A stretch of DNA of 6,485 bases from an uncultured Clostridium sp. Lineage in GTDB: Bacteria > Bacillota > Clostridia > TANB77 > CAG-508. Positions 6,177 to 6,485 of this stretch are shown here, piece after piece (positions within the stretch are counted from its first letter, which is position 1; every line of letters begins with the position of its first letter). The stretch lies in assembly GCA_947057505.1 (NCBI GenBank), contig CAMSEM010000070.1, positions 1-6,485 of the forward strand. Direction: 5' to 3'. The position numbers and the translations under genes are program-made. The notes under the pieces are model-generated. The model had not been told where the DNA came from. It was given only the letters and a program-made list of their open reading frames with translations, and did not search any database.

Positions 6177-6485
6177 ATGAGTAAAGTATTAGGAGTTATT
6201 GCAGAATATAATCCATTTCACAATGGTCATTTATACCATATACATAAGTCTATAGAACAATCTAGTGCAGAATATGTAGTAGCTGTTGTTTCAGGAAATT
6301 TTGTACAAAGAGGCAATACCTCTATTATTGATAAATGGACTAAAACTAAAATGGCACTAGCATGTGGTGCAGACCTAGTAATAGAGCTACCAACTATTTA
6401 TAGTACATCTAGTGCAGAAAATTTTGCAGAAGGAGCTATTAAAATATTAGATTCTTTAAAAATTGTAGATACTCTTTCTTTTGGT
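6177..6485 (+). CDS. tmcAL: tRNA(Met) cytidine acetate ligase, 3' end beyond the window
   Basis: Only the first 103 codons are present. The start (VLGVIAEYNPFHNGHLYHI) has the HxGH nucleotidyltransferase motif at His15-Asn-Gly-His18, followed by VVAVVSGNFVQRG and then DKWTKTKMALACGADLVIELP. These are the conserved blocks of the TmcAL (YlbM) family. The enzyme makes acetyl-adenylate from ATP and acetate and uses it to acetylate the wobble cytidine of elongator tRNA-Met. Full-length members have about 400 residues, so roughly three quarters of the gene lies outside. It is divergent from rnhA. No in-frame CGG occurs in the visible part. Confidence 0.93.
   Translation, partial: MSKVLGVIAEYNPFHNGHLYHIHKSIEQSSAEYVVAVVSGNFVQRGNTSIIDKWTKTKMALACGADLVIELPTIYSTSSAENFAEGAIKILDSLKIVDTLSFG

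Noticed and set aside
1..6485. CRISPR arrays, tRNA or rRNA genes, insertion sequences, riboswitches
   Set aside because: No spaced direct repeats, cloverleaf, transposase or terminal inverted repeats were found, and the intergenic gaps (94-119 bases) are filled by promoters and terminators.

Overview
The window comes from a very AT-rich, low-GC Gram-positive-type bacterium, most likely an uncultured Clostridia/Firmicutes lineage. Supporting this are strong AGGAGG-type ribosome binding sites, TATAAT promoters, a YlbM/TmcAL-type tRNA acetate ligase, and a PF06541 membrane protein of the sort common in Clostridia. Arginine is mostly AGA/AGG. CGT, CGC and CGA occur at conserved arginines, but CGG is never used as an ordinary codon. 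The first ~45 bases are the exception: they are about 64% GC, carry a BamHI site, and look foreign to the rest.

Layout. (1) 1-2391, plus strand: a 5'-incomplete MBOAT O-acyltransferase and, 15 bases on, a membrane-anchored DHHW/AlgX-like SGNH protein. This is a cell-surface polysaccharide O-acetylation pair, closed by a hairpin terminator at 2402-2439. (2) 2461-4467: uvrB with its own promoter. It encodes a complete 651-residue UvrB only if one extra C at 2631, inside the Walker A codons, is skipped. (3) 4500-5591: promoter, a PF06541-family membrane protein (again complete only if an extra C at 4715 is skipped), then a 48-residue small ORF. (4) 5629-6063, minus strand: rnhA (RNase HI), convergent with the small ORF. 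Both stop codons lie in the arms of one perfect 22-bp hairpin. (5) 6087-6485: overlapping divergent promoters and the first 103 codons of tmcAL, which runs off the window. No stretch longer than 300 bases lacks a gene.

Main observation. After the GC-rich head, roughly 2,010 codons contain exactly two in-frame CGG codons, and these are exactly the two places where an otherwise intact gene changes to the +1 frame. In both cases dropping the C of CGG leaves GGN (glycine) and restores the family sequence. In uvrB this regenerates GSGKT of the P-loop. The four other CGG trinucleotides on coding strands are all out of frame. This pattern is what one would expect if CGG has no triplet decoder in this organism and in-frame CGG triggers +1 recoding (CGGN read as one glycine step). 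The rival explanation is two independent one-base insertion errors, real or from sequencing. The window alone cannot settle it, but the coincidence of base, codon, phase and repaired residue makes it the thing to follow up.
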